NCBI GenBank assembly: GCA_041392065.1
Contig: JAWKMU010000004.1
Span: 186,001-250,000, forward strand
Reading direction: 5' to 3'
Source: CAJQLB01 sp041392065
GTDB lineage: Bacteria > Bacteroidota > Bacteroidia > Flavobacteriales > Flavobacteriaceae
Length of the DNA stretch: 64,000 nt
How positions within the stretch are numbered: position 1 is the stretch's first letter; every line of letters starts with the position of its first letter. The notes under the pieces are model-generated. The model saw only the letters and a program-made list of their open reading frames with translations. It was not told where the DNA came from and made no database searches. The position numbers were made by a program, and so were the translations under genes. Below are positions 34,214 to 43,572 of this stretch, in pieces.

Positions 34214-35799
34214 AACTTTCCAAAAAGACGTTCAAAAAAACTGAGTTTCTTTTCAAATTTCACAATATACACACCAAAATTATTTGGTGTTTTTTTTGCA
34301 ATCGTGTTATGCGAAGGCATTTGCAAGTCATTTAAATTCATATTAAACTCTACTTTACTGTCACTTTGAATCTTTCCTGATTTTATGATTTTTTCTGGAT
34401 TTTCTATATCGTAAATTTTATAAGTGCTTCCTTTTTTTATATCTATTCCAGAAAAATCAACCATAACAGCTTTTCCATTTTTGCTGAATAAGGTCACTCT
34501 GTAAGTATCTTCAGAATCATTAATTTTTGTTAAGTCTAAAACCGATTTCACATTAAAATCCTTTACTTGTTTCCAAGTACTGTTTTTATCTAATCTAAAA
34601 TTAGTTTGCCATTCTTTAAGCGTATAATCTTTATGTTTACTAACACGTTGAGAGTTTGATTTTCTAGTATAATATATATTTTCATCAAATATCCAATCTG
34701 CTTTTAAATGTTTCAAAATAGAGTTATTGTAATGCACATAACCACAATAAGCTATATTATTTTTAAAAATTAGTGATTTTACATGCAACAATCGTAATGC
34801 ATTATTTTTACCTATGATTATATTATTAGTTACAGTGACATTTTCAACTGGTGCTTTTGCAGAATAACCCAAAGTTAATGACGCTCCATCACCAAAATTG
34901 GTGCTACTTGTAAAATCAGAATTGTGATACAGAATATTGGAGTCAAGAATGATATTTTTAGCTACGTTTATTCCATCTTTATCATCAGAGGCTATAATAA
35001 CATTATCTACAAAATTGCCTCCTGGATTTCCGTTATTAAAAATAACATTATGCTTTAGTGTTACATTTTTTACAAATTCGAATTTTGATCCAGAAGATGC
35101 AGACCAGACCTCAATACCTTTATAATAGTTATTAAAAATAGTATTATTGGTTATATACCTAATTTTATCACTTTGGTTTTGTACATAAAGACCTACTCCA
35201 CTTCCTCTTACCTTTGACATATAACCATTGTTGTAAATAAGGCAACCATCAATAACAGTTCCTCCTGTGCGCTTCCATGAACCAAGACCTGAGCCAGGAT
35301 TATTATGGATTTTAAGGTTAATAAACTTACAATCTTCACCATCAACATGACTTATGCCATTTACTACTTGAAAGTCTTTGTCTTTCATACTTCTTGAGAA
35401 ATCTCCAAGAAATGTAATTTCTAAATCCTGAAAAATTACATTGCCTCCTCTAACTTCTAAAACCGAATTTAGTTTAGAATTTATATTTCCATTTATTAAA
35501 ATCTTATCATTTTTATAGGGTCTAACTTTTATAAAGGTATTTTTATCAACTGTTGTAATTGTACTTATATAACGACCATTGTAAGTACCTTCATGAAGGT
35601 AAATAATGTCATTATCGTTTACTGAATTTATATCTTGGTTTAAAGCGGTTTGTAAATCCCATGGTTTGGTGATACTTCCATTTCCAGAAGTTTTCCCTGG
35701 ATTGGTTTTATGATTTTCAGGAAACACATGAAATATTTGCTGTGCACTTATAGTTACTGCTGAAAAAAGAAATGATATGATTAATAATTTTAACTTCAT
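34210..35799 (-). CDS. Secreted right-handed parallel beta-helix protein
   Basis: This 529-residue protein has a signal peptide (LKLLIISFLFSAVTISAQ) and a beta-helix domain rich in N-N-I or N-V-I repeats. It begins FHVFPENHKTNPGKTSGNGSITKPW, followed by DIIYLHEGTYNG and many strands ending in NNxI or NxIF. Such domains occur in polysaccharide lyases, epimerases and adhesins; no catalytic set can be assigned. Being inside the glycan locus, it may bind or cut polysaccharide, which is inference. Confidence 0.8.
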   Translation of the reverse strand: MKLKLLIISFLFSAVTISAQQIFHVFPENHKTNPGKTSGNGSITKPWDLQTALNQDINSVNDNDIIYLHEGTYNGRYISTITTVDKNTFIKVRPYKNDKILINGNINSKLNSVLEVRGGNVIFQDLEITFLGDFSRSMKDKDFQVVNGISHVDGEDCKFINLKIHNNPGSGLGSWKRTGGTVIDGCLIYNNGYMSKVRGSGVGLYVQNQSDKIRYITNNTIFNNYYKGIEVWSASSGSKFEFVKNVTLKHNVIFNNGNPGGNFVDNVIIASDDKDGINVAKNIILDSNILYHNSDFTSSTNFGDGASLTLGYSAKAPVENVTVTNNIIIGKNNALRLLHVKSLIFKNNIAYCGYVHYNNSILKHLKADWIFDENIYYTRKSNSQRVSKHKDYTLKEWQTNFRLDKNSTWKQVKDFNVKSVLDLTKINDSEDTYRVTLFSKNGKAVMVDFSGIDIKKGSTYKIYDIENPEKIIKSGKIQSDSKVEFNMNLNDLQMPSHNTIAKKTPNNFGVYIVKFEKKLSFFERLFGKF

Positions 35800-35869
35800 A
35801 CATTACAAATTACAAATACTGTTCCAAGAAAATGAAAAAAAACAAAATAATACTTAGTTTTGATTTTAA

Positions 35870-36760
35870 ATGCTATCAATATTAATTCCTACATACAATT
35901 ATAATGTTTTGCCTTTGGCAGAAATTATAGAGCAACAAGCTTTAAAGGCTGGAATTGTTTTCGAATTGATCTGTATGGACGATGGTTCGTTCTCAGAGCA
36001 TAATAAAAAAAATCAGCAAATAAACACTCTCGCTAACTGTAAGTTTATTGAAAACAAAAAAAACGTAGGCAGCAAGGCCAATAGGCAAAGACTTGCTGAG
36101 TTAGCACAATATGATTGGTTACTTTTTATAGACGCAGATTCTAAACCTAAATCACCTGAATATTTGTCTAATTACATTAAAGAAATAAGCAGTAGCAATG
36201 ATGCTGTTTTTGGAGGAATTGCCTACAATGACATTTCAGTAGATTCAAGTAAAGTTCTTAGATATAGATTTGGAAAGGAAAGAGAGGAAGTCGATGCCAA
36301 CATTAGAAATAAAAAACCTTATAAAGTGATTGCTTCTGCTAATTACTTGATAAAACGTTCTGTTTTTTTAGGAATTAGTAGTTGGAAGGATATGAACATA
36401 TATGGTCTAGATTATTTATTTAGTACTCAGTTAAAAGAAAAGAGCATAAAAGTAAAACATATTAACAACGAAGTATTTCACTTAGGTTTGGACACCAATG
36501 ATGCATTCTTAAAGAAGACAAAAAATGCAGTTAAAGCATTACATTCTGTTATTAATTCTGGTCTGATAAAGACACATAGTATAGGTTTACTAAACGCCTA
36601 CACTATTGTAAAATTTGTTGGACTAAGGAAGCCTTTGGCTTGGTTATTTAAAAAAACAGAAAATAGGATAGAAAACAACTTAAAAGGAGAAAGCCCTAAT
36701 TTATTTTTATTTGATACTTATAGGCTTGGCTATTTTTGCACTCTTAGCTCACAGAGTTAA
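35870..36760 (+). CDS. Family 2 glycosyltransferase
   Basis: This 296-residue GT-A enzyme has SILIPTYNYNVLPLAEII, MDDGS and the DAD motif in FIDADSKPKS (about 88-97). There is no membrane helix, so it is cytoplasmic. It probably adds one sugar during polysaccharide repeat assembly. A TAGTTTTG element eight bases before the ATG may be a promoter, which would give an almost leaderless mRNA. Its end overlaps the convergent ketoisomerase gene by 17 bases. Confidence 0.87.
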   Translation: MLSILIPTYNYNVLPLAEIIEQQALKAGIVFELICMDDGSFSEHNKKNQQINTLANCKFIENKKNVGSKANRQRLAELAQYDWLLFIDADSKPKSPEYLSNYIKEISSSNDAVFGGIAYNDISVDSSKVLRYRFGKEREEVDANIRNKKPYKVIASANYLIKRSVFLGISSWKDMNIYGLDYLFSTQLKEKSIKVKHINNEVFHLGLDTNDAFLKKTKNAVKALHSVINSGLIKTHSIGLLNAYTIVKFVGLRKPLAWLFKKTENRIENNLKGESPNLFLFDTYRLGYFCTLSSQS

Positions 36761-37160
36761 TAAAAGTATCATAATCTCTAATATAGTCACTTTCATCAAA
36801 AACATCTGATGCTAAAACCAAACATACAGCTCCAGAGGAAAAATTATCTAATTCACGCCAAATTCCTGTAGGTATAAGCAAGCCTTTATTGGGTTTGTTA
36901 AGCATTATTTTTTGTTTAACTTTTCCATTGTCCAGCAACACTTCAAAACTTCCGCTTAAAGCAATTAATAGCTCATACACCTCTTTATGTGCATGACCTC
37001 CTCGATAGGCATTACTTGGCACATCATACAAATAATAAACTCGCTTAATGGTAAAAGGATATGTATCTTTTTCAATCACAGCAAGATTGCCACGACCTTG
37101 TTCATCAACAATTTTTGGGATGTCTATAATTTTTATGTTTTTAATTTGCATACTGTCCAT
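36744..37160 (-). CDS. dTDP-4-keto-6-deoxyhexose 3,4-ketoisomerase family (QdtA/FdtA/WxcM cupin)
   Basis: This 138-residue cupin starts near IKNIKIIDIPKIVDEQGRGNLAVIE. It has the family pattern IKRVYYLYDVPSNAYRGGHAHKEVYE, where the paired histidines line the active site, and GLLIPTGIWRELDNFSS. Members isomerise dTDP-4-keto-6-deoxyglucose to the 3-keto sugar. With the aminotransferase at 42472 it would yield a 3-amino-3,6-dideoxyhexose. The glycosyltransferase upstream ends two bases away, so they are co-transcribed. Confidence 0.85.
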   Translation of the reverse strand: MDSMQIKNIKIIDIPKIVDEQGRGNLAVIEKDTYPFTIKRVYYLYDVPSNAYRGGHAHKEVYELLIALSGSFEVLLDNGKVKQKIMLNKPNKGLLIPTGIWRELDNFSSGAVCLVLASDVFDESDYIRDYDTFINSVS

Positions 37161-37161
37161 A

Positions 37162-37998
37162 TTACCTTGTTTCGAGCCCTTGTTTTAACAACGACTTATA
37201 ATCCTTTATGCCTTTAAGCGCAACTCCAAATTTCGGAATTATTTCTGAAAACTTTAGTTTTCCCTCCTTTAAGGTTAAATAAATGTGTTTGGCTATCCTA
37301 AAATAAGACCTAAGTCCATAATATTTATAATATAAAGCACTTCGTCCATAAATAAGTCTATCGCTTGCTACGTCTTGCCCTGAACTAAATTTATGATGTT
37401 TCAAAATAACTTGAGGCTCAAAATAAATAGTTAATCCAGCTCGTAACGCATCTCTTAAAAACACATATTCATCTGCCACTTCAAATTGTGCTCCTAAACC
37501 AAAATGAGAATTAAATACAACTTTACCCTTTACACTTTGCAATTTAAAAGCAATAACCACAGAATTTGCAGTATAAACCGTATTTTCAGTATGTCTTTTG
37601 ATGTTTTGATAATCTCTGAACAGGTTTCCATCGTCATCATTCATTTGAAATGTAATAATGTCAACATCATCATATTCTTTAAATGCTGAAAGAATAACAT
37701 CCTTAAACCCTTCTACGTAAACCACATCATCGTCTGCCAACAAACATATATCTCCTGAAGCTTTTTCTATAGCTAAATTTCGACTTTTTGAAAGTCCTTT
37801 TTCAAAAGAATTAAAAACCTTGACATTCTGCTTTTCAGATGCTAAAAGATTATTCTTATTGGTTTGATTAATGATTACAATATTAAAATCTGAAATGTTG
37901 TTAGATGAAAACATATCACTTAAAAACGACAATGAATTTTGCTGCATTGTTGAAAGCAAAATCTCTAAATTCTCGCTTTTTTTAGTGGTATTAGTCAT
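37162..37998 (-). CDS. Family 2 glycosyltransferase
   Basis: This 278-residue GT-A-like enzyme has FEKGLSKSRNLAIEKASGDICLLADDDVVYV (acidic DDD near 90) and a Trp-poor C-terminal half. The glycine-rich N-terminal strand motif is modified (ILLSTMQQN), typical of galactosyl- or rhamnosyl-like members. The ATG at 37998 is used; the longer start is TTG. It is co-transcribed with the ketoisomerase and diverges from the GT-B gene at 38036. Confidence 0.82.
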   Translation of the reverse strand: MTNTTKKSENLEILLSTMQQNSLSFLSDMFSSNNISDFNIVIINQTNKNNLLASEKQNVKVFNSFEKGLSKSRNLAIEKASGDICLLADDDVVYVEGFKDVILSAFKEYDDVDIITFQMNDDDGNLFRDYQNIKRHTENTVYTANSVVIAFKLQSVKGKVVFNSHFGLGAQFEVADEYVFLRDALRAGLTIYFEPQVILKHHKFSSGQDVASDRLIYGRSALYYKYYGLRSYFRIAKHIYLTLKEGKLKFSEIIPKFGVALKGIKDYKSLLKQGLETR

Positions 37999-38005
37999 TA
38001 ACAAT

Positions 38006-38013
38006 TATATTTG
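38006..38013 (+). promoter_or_regulatory. Probable -7 element for the GT-B gene
   Basis: TATATTTG fits the TAnnTTTG pattern and lies 22 bases before the ATG at 38036. No TTG is found at the right distance upstream. Confidence 0.4.
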
Positions 38014-38035
38014 ATTGTAAAAGTATAAAATATAA

Positions 38036-39175
38036 ATGAGGATTTTATTAGTTGGTGAGTACAGCAGGCTTCATAATTCTTTAAAAGAAGGCTTATTACA
38101 ACAAGGTCACGAGGTTGTGTTACTTGGAACAGGAGATGGTTTTAAAAACTACCCTTCTGATATTCACATAAAGCTTTCCTTATTTTCTAAGTCTTTTTTC
38201 AAGTCCGTTGCTAAAGTATTTGACAAACTGTTTAGTATACAACTGATTGAATTGGAATATTACTATAAGCTTAAAAAAATCATTCCAACTTTAAGAGATT
38301 TTGATGTAGTGCAGCTAATTAACGAACAAAGTTTAAAAACTTCACCGAAGCATGAAATACAATTGGTTTCACAACTTATTAGGCAAAACAAAAAAGTGTT
38401 TTTACTGTCTTGCGGAACCGATTACACAAGCGTTAAATATGCTTTAGACAAAAAGTTTAAATACTCCATTTTAACACCTTATTTTGAGAATCCCTCGCTT
38501 AAAAAACATTATCGTTTTATTTTAAAATACGTTACTGAACCATATAAAGAATTACACGAATTTTTGTTTAGCAACGTAAAAGGAGTTATTGCCTCTGATT
38601 TTGATTACCACATTCCTTTAAAGGGTAACCCAAAGTATTTAGGACTTATTCCGAATCCTATTAATACAGATAAAATTCAATACAAACCCATTGAAATTAT
38701 TGATAAGATTGTAATTTTTCATGGTATCAATAGGATGAATTATATAAAAAAAGGGAACCACTTTTTTGAAGAGGCTCTAGACATTATTCAAAAAAAATAT
38801 AGTGATAAAATCAATATTGTTACTGCAGAAAATCTTCCATACAATGAGTATACTAAAGCTTTTGATGCTTGCCATATATTATTAGACCAAGTGTATGCCT
38901 ATGATCAAGGTTATAATGCTTTAGAAGCTATGGCAAAAGGCAAAGTGGTGTTTACAGGTGCAGAACAAGAATGGTCAAACTACTATAATCTAAAAGAAAA
39001 CGCAGTAACCATTAATGCTTTGCCTAACACTAATGATATTGTCTCAAAATTAGAGTGGCTTATTGAAAACCCAAGCAAGATTTTGGAAATATCAAAAAAT
39101 GCAAGAGCTTTTATTGAAAAAGAGCATCATTATATAAATGTTTCCTTTGAATATTTAAAGTATTGGACTCAATAA
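38036..39175 (+). CDS. GT-B glycosyltransferase
   Basis: This 379-residue protein has a GT-B layout. The N-terminal Rossmann half begins RILLVGEYSRLHNSLKEGLLQQGHEVVLL. The C-terminal half shows IVIFHGINRMNYIKKGNHFFEEAL, then LLDQVYAYDQGYNALEAMAKGKVVFTG, where the glutamate in NALEAMA is the usual nucleotide-binding residue. It resembles family 4 enzymes. The sugar specificity is unknown. It stands alone on the plus strand inside the glycan locus. Confidence 0.82.
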   Translation: MRILLVGEYSRLHNSLKEGLLQQGHEVVLLGTGDGFKNYPSDIHIKLSLFSKSFFKSVAKVFDKLFSIQLIELEYYYKLKKIIPTLRDFDVVQLINEQSLKTSPKHEIQLVSQLIRQNKKVFLLSCGTDYTSVKYALDKKFKYSILTPYFENPSLKKHYRFILKYVTEPYKELHEFLFSNVKGVIASDFDYHIPLKGNPKYLGLIPNPINTDKIQYKPIEIIDKIVIFHGINRMNYIKKGNHFFEEALDIIQKKYSDKINIVTAENLPYNEYTKAFDACHILLDQVYAYDQGYNALEAMAKGKVVFTGAEQEWSNYYNLKENAVTINALPNTNDIVSKLEWLIENPSKILEISKNARAFIEKEHHYINVSFEYLKYWTQ

Positions 39176-39223
39176 AAAAACAAAAAGCTTTATTAAAGAT
39201 AATTTCTGAAAGATTGAGAAAAA

Positions 39224-39784
39224 TTATAATTCCCTAACAATATTTGCAGGATTTCCAGCTATAATTACATTTGAAGGGAAAGTCTTTGTTACCGTTGAAC
39301 TTGCAGCAACAACTGAATTTTCTCCAATAGTGACACCTTTAAGTATTGTTACATTATTTCCAATAAAAACATTTTTACATATAGTAACGCTTGAAGCTAT
39401 ATGCTTGCCACTACTTCTCTGCAAAGGACTTAAATCATGAAAATCGCTATCCATTATTGAACAATTATAACCTATCAGCACATCATCTTCTACTGTAATA
39501 CTTTTTTCAGCTACTAAAGAAATAGAATTATTAATTTTAATGTTATTACCAAAGGTTACAACAGAATCTTTATTTCGGGCTTCAATATAGGCATACGAAT
39601 TGTAGAATAATGGAGAATTAACAACTCCGAAATTTACATCTTTTCCAAAAACAATTTTTCCTTTTCCTTTTAATACAACTGGTTGGTTTTCTGTAAACTT
39701 CCCTATAACCGACTTATTATTGGATTTTGCCTTATATACAGCTCGCAACAGGTAAAAGTAGATTTTAGAAATTATTTTTTTCAT
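39224..39784 (-). CDS. Left-handed beta-helix (hexapeptide) acyltransferase
   Basis: This 186-residue protein carries hexapeptide repeats from about residue 90 (VEDDVLIGYNCSI, NVFIGNNVTILKGVTIGENSVVAA). The catalytic-type loop is DSDFHDLSP, and the protein ends AGNPANIVREL. It is related to O- and N-acetyltransferases of glycan loci, so it could acetylate the 3-amino sugar or a hydroxyl. Starts at 39793 or 39790 are possible, but MKKIISKIYF fits. It overlaps the flippase gene upstream. Confidence 0.85.
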   Translation of the reverse strand: MKKIISKIYFYLLRAVYKAKSNNKSVIGKFTENQPVVLKGKGKIVFGKDVNFGVVNSPLFYNSYAYIEARNKDSVVTFGNNIKINNSISLVAEKSITVEDDVLIGYNCSIMDSDFHDLSPLQRSSGKHIASSVTICKNVFIGNNVTILKGVTIGENSVVAASSTVTKTFPSNVIIAGNPANIVREL

Positions 39785-41090
39785 TATCATCATCTTGATT
39801 TTGAGGTTGCCTACTAAAAAGTGAGGCTCTAAAAATTAACAACACTACAACGTAATGTACTGTAAATGTAACAAAATGGGCAATAGTTGCTCCTTTTGCA
39901 CCATAAATATCAATAAAATAAATACTTGATAAATAAAGCAATGTCAATGAAAAAGTCTCAACAATAATATAGTGCCAAAACATTTTCTTTGCCAAAAACT
40001 GATAGCTAATCACCAAAGACAAAACTTTAACAAAATCACCCAATAACTGCCATAAAAACAAATTTTCAACAGGTTGAAATTCCTTGGAGAACACCAACTG
40101 AACAATATATGTCCTTAAAAAATATATGAACAACAATCCCAAAGCAAAAATAGGTATTATGGTTTTGTAAAATCCAATCACCTCATTTCTAAAATCTTTA
40201 CTGTTGTCAATACTTGAAAATTTTGGCAAAATGTAAAGTGACATCAATGAGGTCACAAACATTAGGTAGTAATTGGATATCCTTAACATGGTCTCCCAGT
40301 AGCCAGCTTGAGTTATACCTTGATTATCAACGATATAAAACCTAATGTATAAAGTAACCAAAGGAATAACAGTTGCTGAAAACAATGCCATTATTGAAAA
40401 TGCGCTCAACTTTTTAAAATGCTGTAAGCTTAGCTCTTTAAATTGAACGAGCTTAGCTACAGAAATAAACTTAGACTTCCAGAATATGGTAAGAAAAAAC
40501 AACATGGCTGGAACCAAAACCACAGCAATCAGTGCTCCTTCCAACTTTTTTTGCCAAATAAGTACCAATGTTACAATTAGTCCTAAAACCTGTCCATATA
40601 TGTTTATGATTAGGACTTCTTTATATTTTGTTTGTCCATTTAATATTGAAATTAAAAATATATTAGACGCATAAAAAGGCAAGCCTAAAGCCATAACCTT
40701 TATTATATGTCCAAAATCATACTGAGCATAAAAAATTGTACCACTAATATAATCTGCATTAAAAAAGCAATAGCATGACAAAATTATTGAAACTAAAAAA
40801 CTTAGAATATAGCTTGTAGAGATTGACTTTGATAATTCTTCTTTTATCAATTTAAGCTCTGACACGTACTTTACAACAGCATTTGAAAACCCTAAAGTTG
40901 AAAAAGCTTGTATAGATGAAATAAAATTTCTTAAATTCCCAATTAATGCCATACCCTCAACGCCTACAAAAAAAGCTATTGCCTTTGAAGTCAATAGACC
41001 TGAAAATACCTTAACTAAAACAGAGATTGTATTGAGCGAAGCTATTTTTAGTAAAATATTCCTTTGTATGATATTCTTTATTTTTTTCAA
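39765..41090 (-). CDS. O-antigen translocase (Wzx-type), copy 1
   Basis: This 441-residue membrane protein has twelve or more helices and belongs to the polysaccharide translocase (MOP) superfamily. It begins with KVFSGLLTSKAIAFFVGVEG, followed by MALIGNLRNFISSIQAFSTLGFSNAVVKYVSEL. It should flip lipid-linked repeat units to the periplasm. A closely related paralogue follows at 41155-42471. Its 3' end overlaps the acyltransferase start. Confidence 0.87.
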   Translation of the reverse strand: MKKIKNIIQRNILLKIASLNTISVLVKVFSGLLTSKAIAFFVGVEGMALIGNLRNFISSIQAFSTLGFSNAVVKYVSELKLIKEELSKSISTSYILSFLVSIILSCYCFFNADYISGTIFYAQYDFGHIIKVMALGLPFYASNIFLISILNGQTKYKEVLIINIYGQVLGLIVTLVLIWQKKLEGALIAVVLVPAMLFFLTIFWKSKFISVAKLVQFKELSLQHFKKLSAFSIMALFSATVIPLVTLYIRFYIVDNQGITQAGYWETMLRISNYYLMFVTSLMSLYILPKFSSIDNSKDFRNEVIGFYKTIIPIFALGLLFIYFLRTYIVQLVFSKEFQPVENLFLWQLLGDFVKVLSLVISYQFLAKKMFWHYIIVETFSLTLLYLSSIYFIDIYGAKGATIAHFVTFTVHYVVVLLIFRASLFSRQPQNQDDDNEKNNF

Positions 41091-41154
41091 TTTCTATAAT
41101 TGATTTTACCTAAATAAATAGTTTACTTTCTCGAAAACTACTTTGGGTAAAAAC

Positions 41155-42471
41155 TTAATCTAACAACGGCTTATCATCATCATCTGGCAAAATACCAAAC
41201 AACGAGCTACTAAACATTACCAAAATGATTATGTAATATAGTGCATAGCTGATAAAATGCGCTATAGTTGCTCCTTTTACTCCATACAAATCAACAAAAT
41301 AAATACTTGTAGCATAAAGTATAATGACCAAAAACACTTCGGTAATAATAAAATGTACAAACATTTTCTTTGCTATAAATTGATAAGCAATTACCATAGA
41401 CAGTACTTTTATTAAATCTCCCAACAATTGCCACCCAAAGAGCTCTTCAACCTTTACAAACTCGTCTGTTAAAAAAATGGCTACTATAAATGGTCTTAAC
41501 AAATAGATTACTAAAAGACCTAATGCAAAAACTGGAATCATGGTTTTATAAAAATCAAACACTTCAGTCCTAAACTCCTTTATATTGTCGATTTCCTGAA
41601 AACGTGGTAAGAAATACAAGGTCATTATAGAGTTTACAAACATAAGGTAGTATAACGATATCCTGTTCATGGCTTCCCAAAAACCTGCGGCTTCCATACC
41701 TTCGGTTGATATAATATAATTTCTAATTCCAATCATCACCAACGGAAGCGCAAAACCTGAAACCGTTGCCATTAGAGCAAAAGGGCTAAGCTTTTTTAAA
41801 ATTTCGAAATCTATACTTTTTACTTTTAAGAGCGATAAAAAGTTTCGCCTGTTTACTATACCAACAACTGTAATTAAAAAAATAAGCGAAGGTGAAATGA
41901 CCACAGAAACCAACGCTCCATCTATATTTTCTTGTTTTATTAGAACCAGTGTTACGCACAAGCCCATAATTTGCCCAATGATATTGATTATCATTAAAAA
42001 CTTGTACTTGGCAAACCCATTCATAATGGAAAAACTGAACATATTTAAAGCATAAAACGGCAACGCTATGGCCAATACTTTAATAACATACTCGTAATGG
42101 TATCGTTCAGAAAATATGAGGTTGTTTATAGTTTCAGCATTAAAATAGCAAAGCAAACTGATAAGAAACATAGCGCAAAAGCCAATGTAATATGAAGTAG
42201 AAAGTACTTGCCCAAGTTTTTTTACATCGTCTTTAAAATCGCTAACCAAATTAACCACACCATTATACAAACCAACCGTTGCAAAAGACTGAACAGCTGT
42301 TAAGAAGTTTCGTAAATTGCCTATTAAAGCCATCCCTTCGGCTCCAATAAAAATAGCTATGAACTTGGTAGTTAAAAACCCAGCTACAATTTTGGTCACA
42401 ATTGTTGCCGAATGGAGCCAAACTACTCTTATAAGCACTTTGCTGTTTATATAATTTATGAGTTTTTTCAA
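41155..42471 (-). CDS. O-antigen translocase (Wzx-type), copy 2
   Basis: This 438-residue paralogue of the preceding flippase has the same topology. The near-identical motif MALIGNLRNF is followed by LTAVQSFATVGLYNGVVNLVSDF, and the end region YGVKGATIAHFISYALYYIIIL is shared. Similarity extends over the full length, so this is a tandem duplication with substantial divergence. It starts immediately after the aminotransferase stop. Confidence 0.87.
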   Translation of the reverse strand: MKKLINYINSKVLIRVVWLHSATIVTKIVAGFLTTKFIAIFIGAEGMALIGNLRNFLTAVQSFATVGLYNGVVNLVSDFKDDVKKLGQVLSTSYYIGFCAMFLISLLCYFNAETINNLIFSERYHYEYVIKVLAIALPFYALNMFSFSIMNGFAKYKFLMIINIIGQIMGLCVTLVLIKQENIDGALVSVVISPSLIFLITVVGIVNRRNFLSLLKVKSIDFEILKKLSPFALMATVSGFALPLVMIGIRNYIISTEGMEAAGFWEAMNRISLYYLMFVNSIMTLYFLPRFQEIDNIKEFRTEVFDFYKTMIPVFALGLLVIYLLRPFIVAIFLTDEFVKVEELFGWQLLGDLIKVLSMVIAYQFIAKKMFVHFIITEVFLVIILYATSIYFVDLYGVKGATIAHFISYALYYIIILVMFSSSLFGILPDDDDKPLLD

Positions 42472-43572
42472 TTAGTAGGCGTTTATAAGTTCGACAATTT
42501 TTTGGGCTTCTGCTTGAGACATCACTGGACTAATCGGAATACTAATAACCGTTTTGTGAATTGCCTTTGTTATTGGCAAATTTAAACTTTTAAATTGATT
42601 TAAGGCTTTCTGTTTGTGTGGCGGAATTGGATAGTGAATTAAGGTTTCAACATGGTTCGACTTTAAATAAGCCTGAAAATTGTCTCTATCTTCTACTCTA
42701 ATCACAAATTGATGAAACACATGACTTAAATCATAATTAGTTTTAGGTAATTTTATTTTACTGTTTTTTATTGATTCTGAATAAAACTCTGCAATTGCTA
42801 TTCGCTTAGCATTATCTAAATCTAACATTGGTAACTTAATGTTCAAAAAAGCTGCTTGCAATTCATCTAATCTAGAATTATAACCAATTACATCATTCAC
42901 ATATTTTGATGATGTACCATAATTTCTAAGTTTACCTAACATTTCCGCTAATTCATCATCATTTGTTGTTACAGCTCCACCATCACCAAAAGCTCCTAAA
43001 TTCTTACTTGGATAAAAACTAAATCCAGCTGCATTACTTAAATTTCCAGCCTTATTGCCCTTACTATCTTGTGCTCCATGTGATTGAGCTGCATCTTCAA
43101 CAACTAATAAATTATTGCCTTTTGCAATTCTGTTTATAGCTTTCATATCTGACAACTGACCATACAAATGCACAGTAAGTATTGCTTTGGTTTTTGGTGT
43201 TATCGCCTTTTCTATTTCTGAAGGAGAAATATTGAAAGTAGATTCATCTGGTTCTACTAAAACTGGTGTTAATCCTGCATGAATAACAGATAAAATAGAA
43301 GCAATATAAGTGTTGGCTGGTACAATAATTTCATCGCCATCTTTTAATTTACCTAATGCTTTATAGCCTTGAAAAATTAGGATTAGAGCATCCAAACCAT
43401 TGGCTGTACCAATGCAATGCTTAGTGTTACAATAGTTGGCAAAAGCATTTTCAAATGTCTTTACTTCATTGCCTAAAATATAGTATCCAGAATCTAAAAA
43501 TCTCTTGTAAGCATCATAAAACTGTGCTTCAAACCTTGAGTTTATTAATTTTAAATCCTGAAACTTAATCAT
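42472..43572 (-). CDS. DegT/DnrJ/EryC1 sugar aminotransferase (QdtB/FdtB-like)
   Basis: This 366-residue PLP-dependent aminotransferase has TANGLDAL, VEDAAQSHGA (Asp160) and the Schiff-base Lys190 in FYPSKNLGAFGDGG. The family includes QdtB and FdtB, which transfer an amino group to dTDP-3-keto-6-deoxyhexose. With the QdtA-type ketoisomerase in the same locus this is the likely reaction. Its start overlaps the GNAT gene stop by four bases, and its stop touches the flippase start. Confidence 0.88.
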   Translation of the reverse strand: MIKFQDLKLINSRFEAQFYDAYKRFLDSGYYILGNEVKTFENAFANYCNTKHCIGTANGLDALILIFQGYKALGKLKDGDEIIVPANTYIASILSVIHAGLTPVLVEPDESTFNISPSEIEKAITPKTKAILTVHLYGQLSDMKAINRIAKGNNLLVVEDAAQSHGAQDSKGNKAGNLSNAAGFSFYPSKNLGAFGDGGAVTTNDDELAEMLGKLRNYGTSSKYVNDVIGYNSRLDELQAAFLNIKLPMLDLDNAKRIAIAEFYSESIKNSKIKLPKTNYDLSHVFHQFVIRVEDRDNFQAYLKSNHVETLIHYPIPPHKQKALNQFKSLNLPITKAIHKTVISIPISPVMSQAEAQKIVELINAY

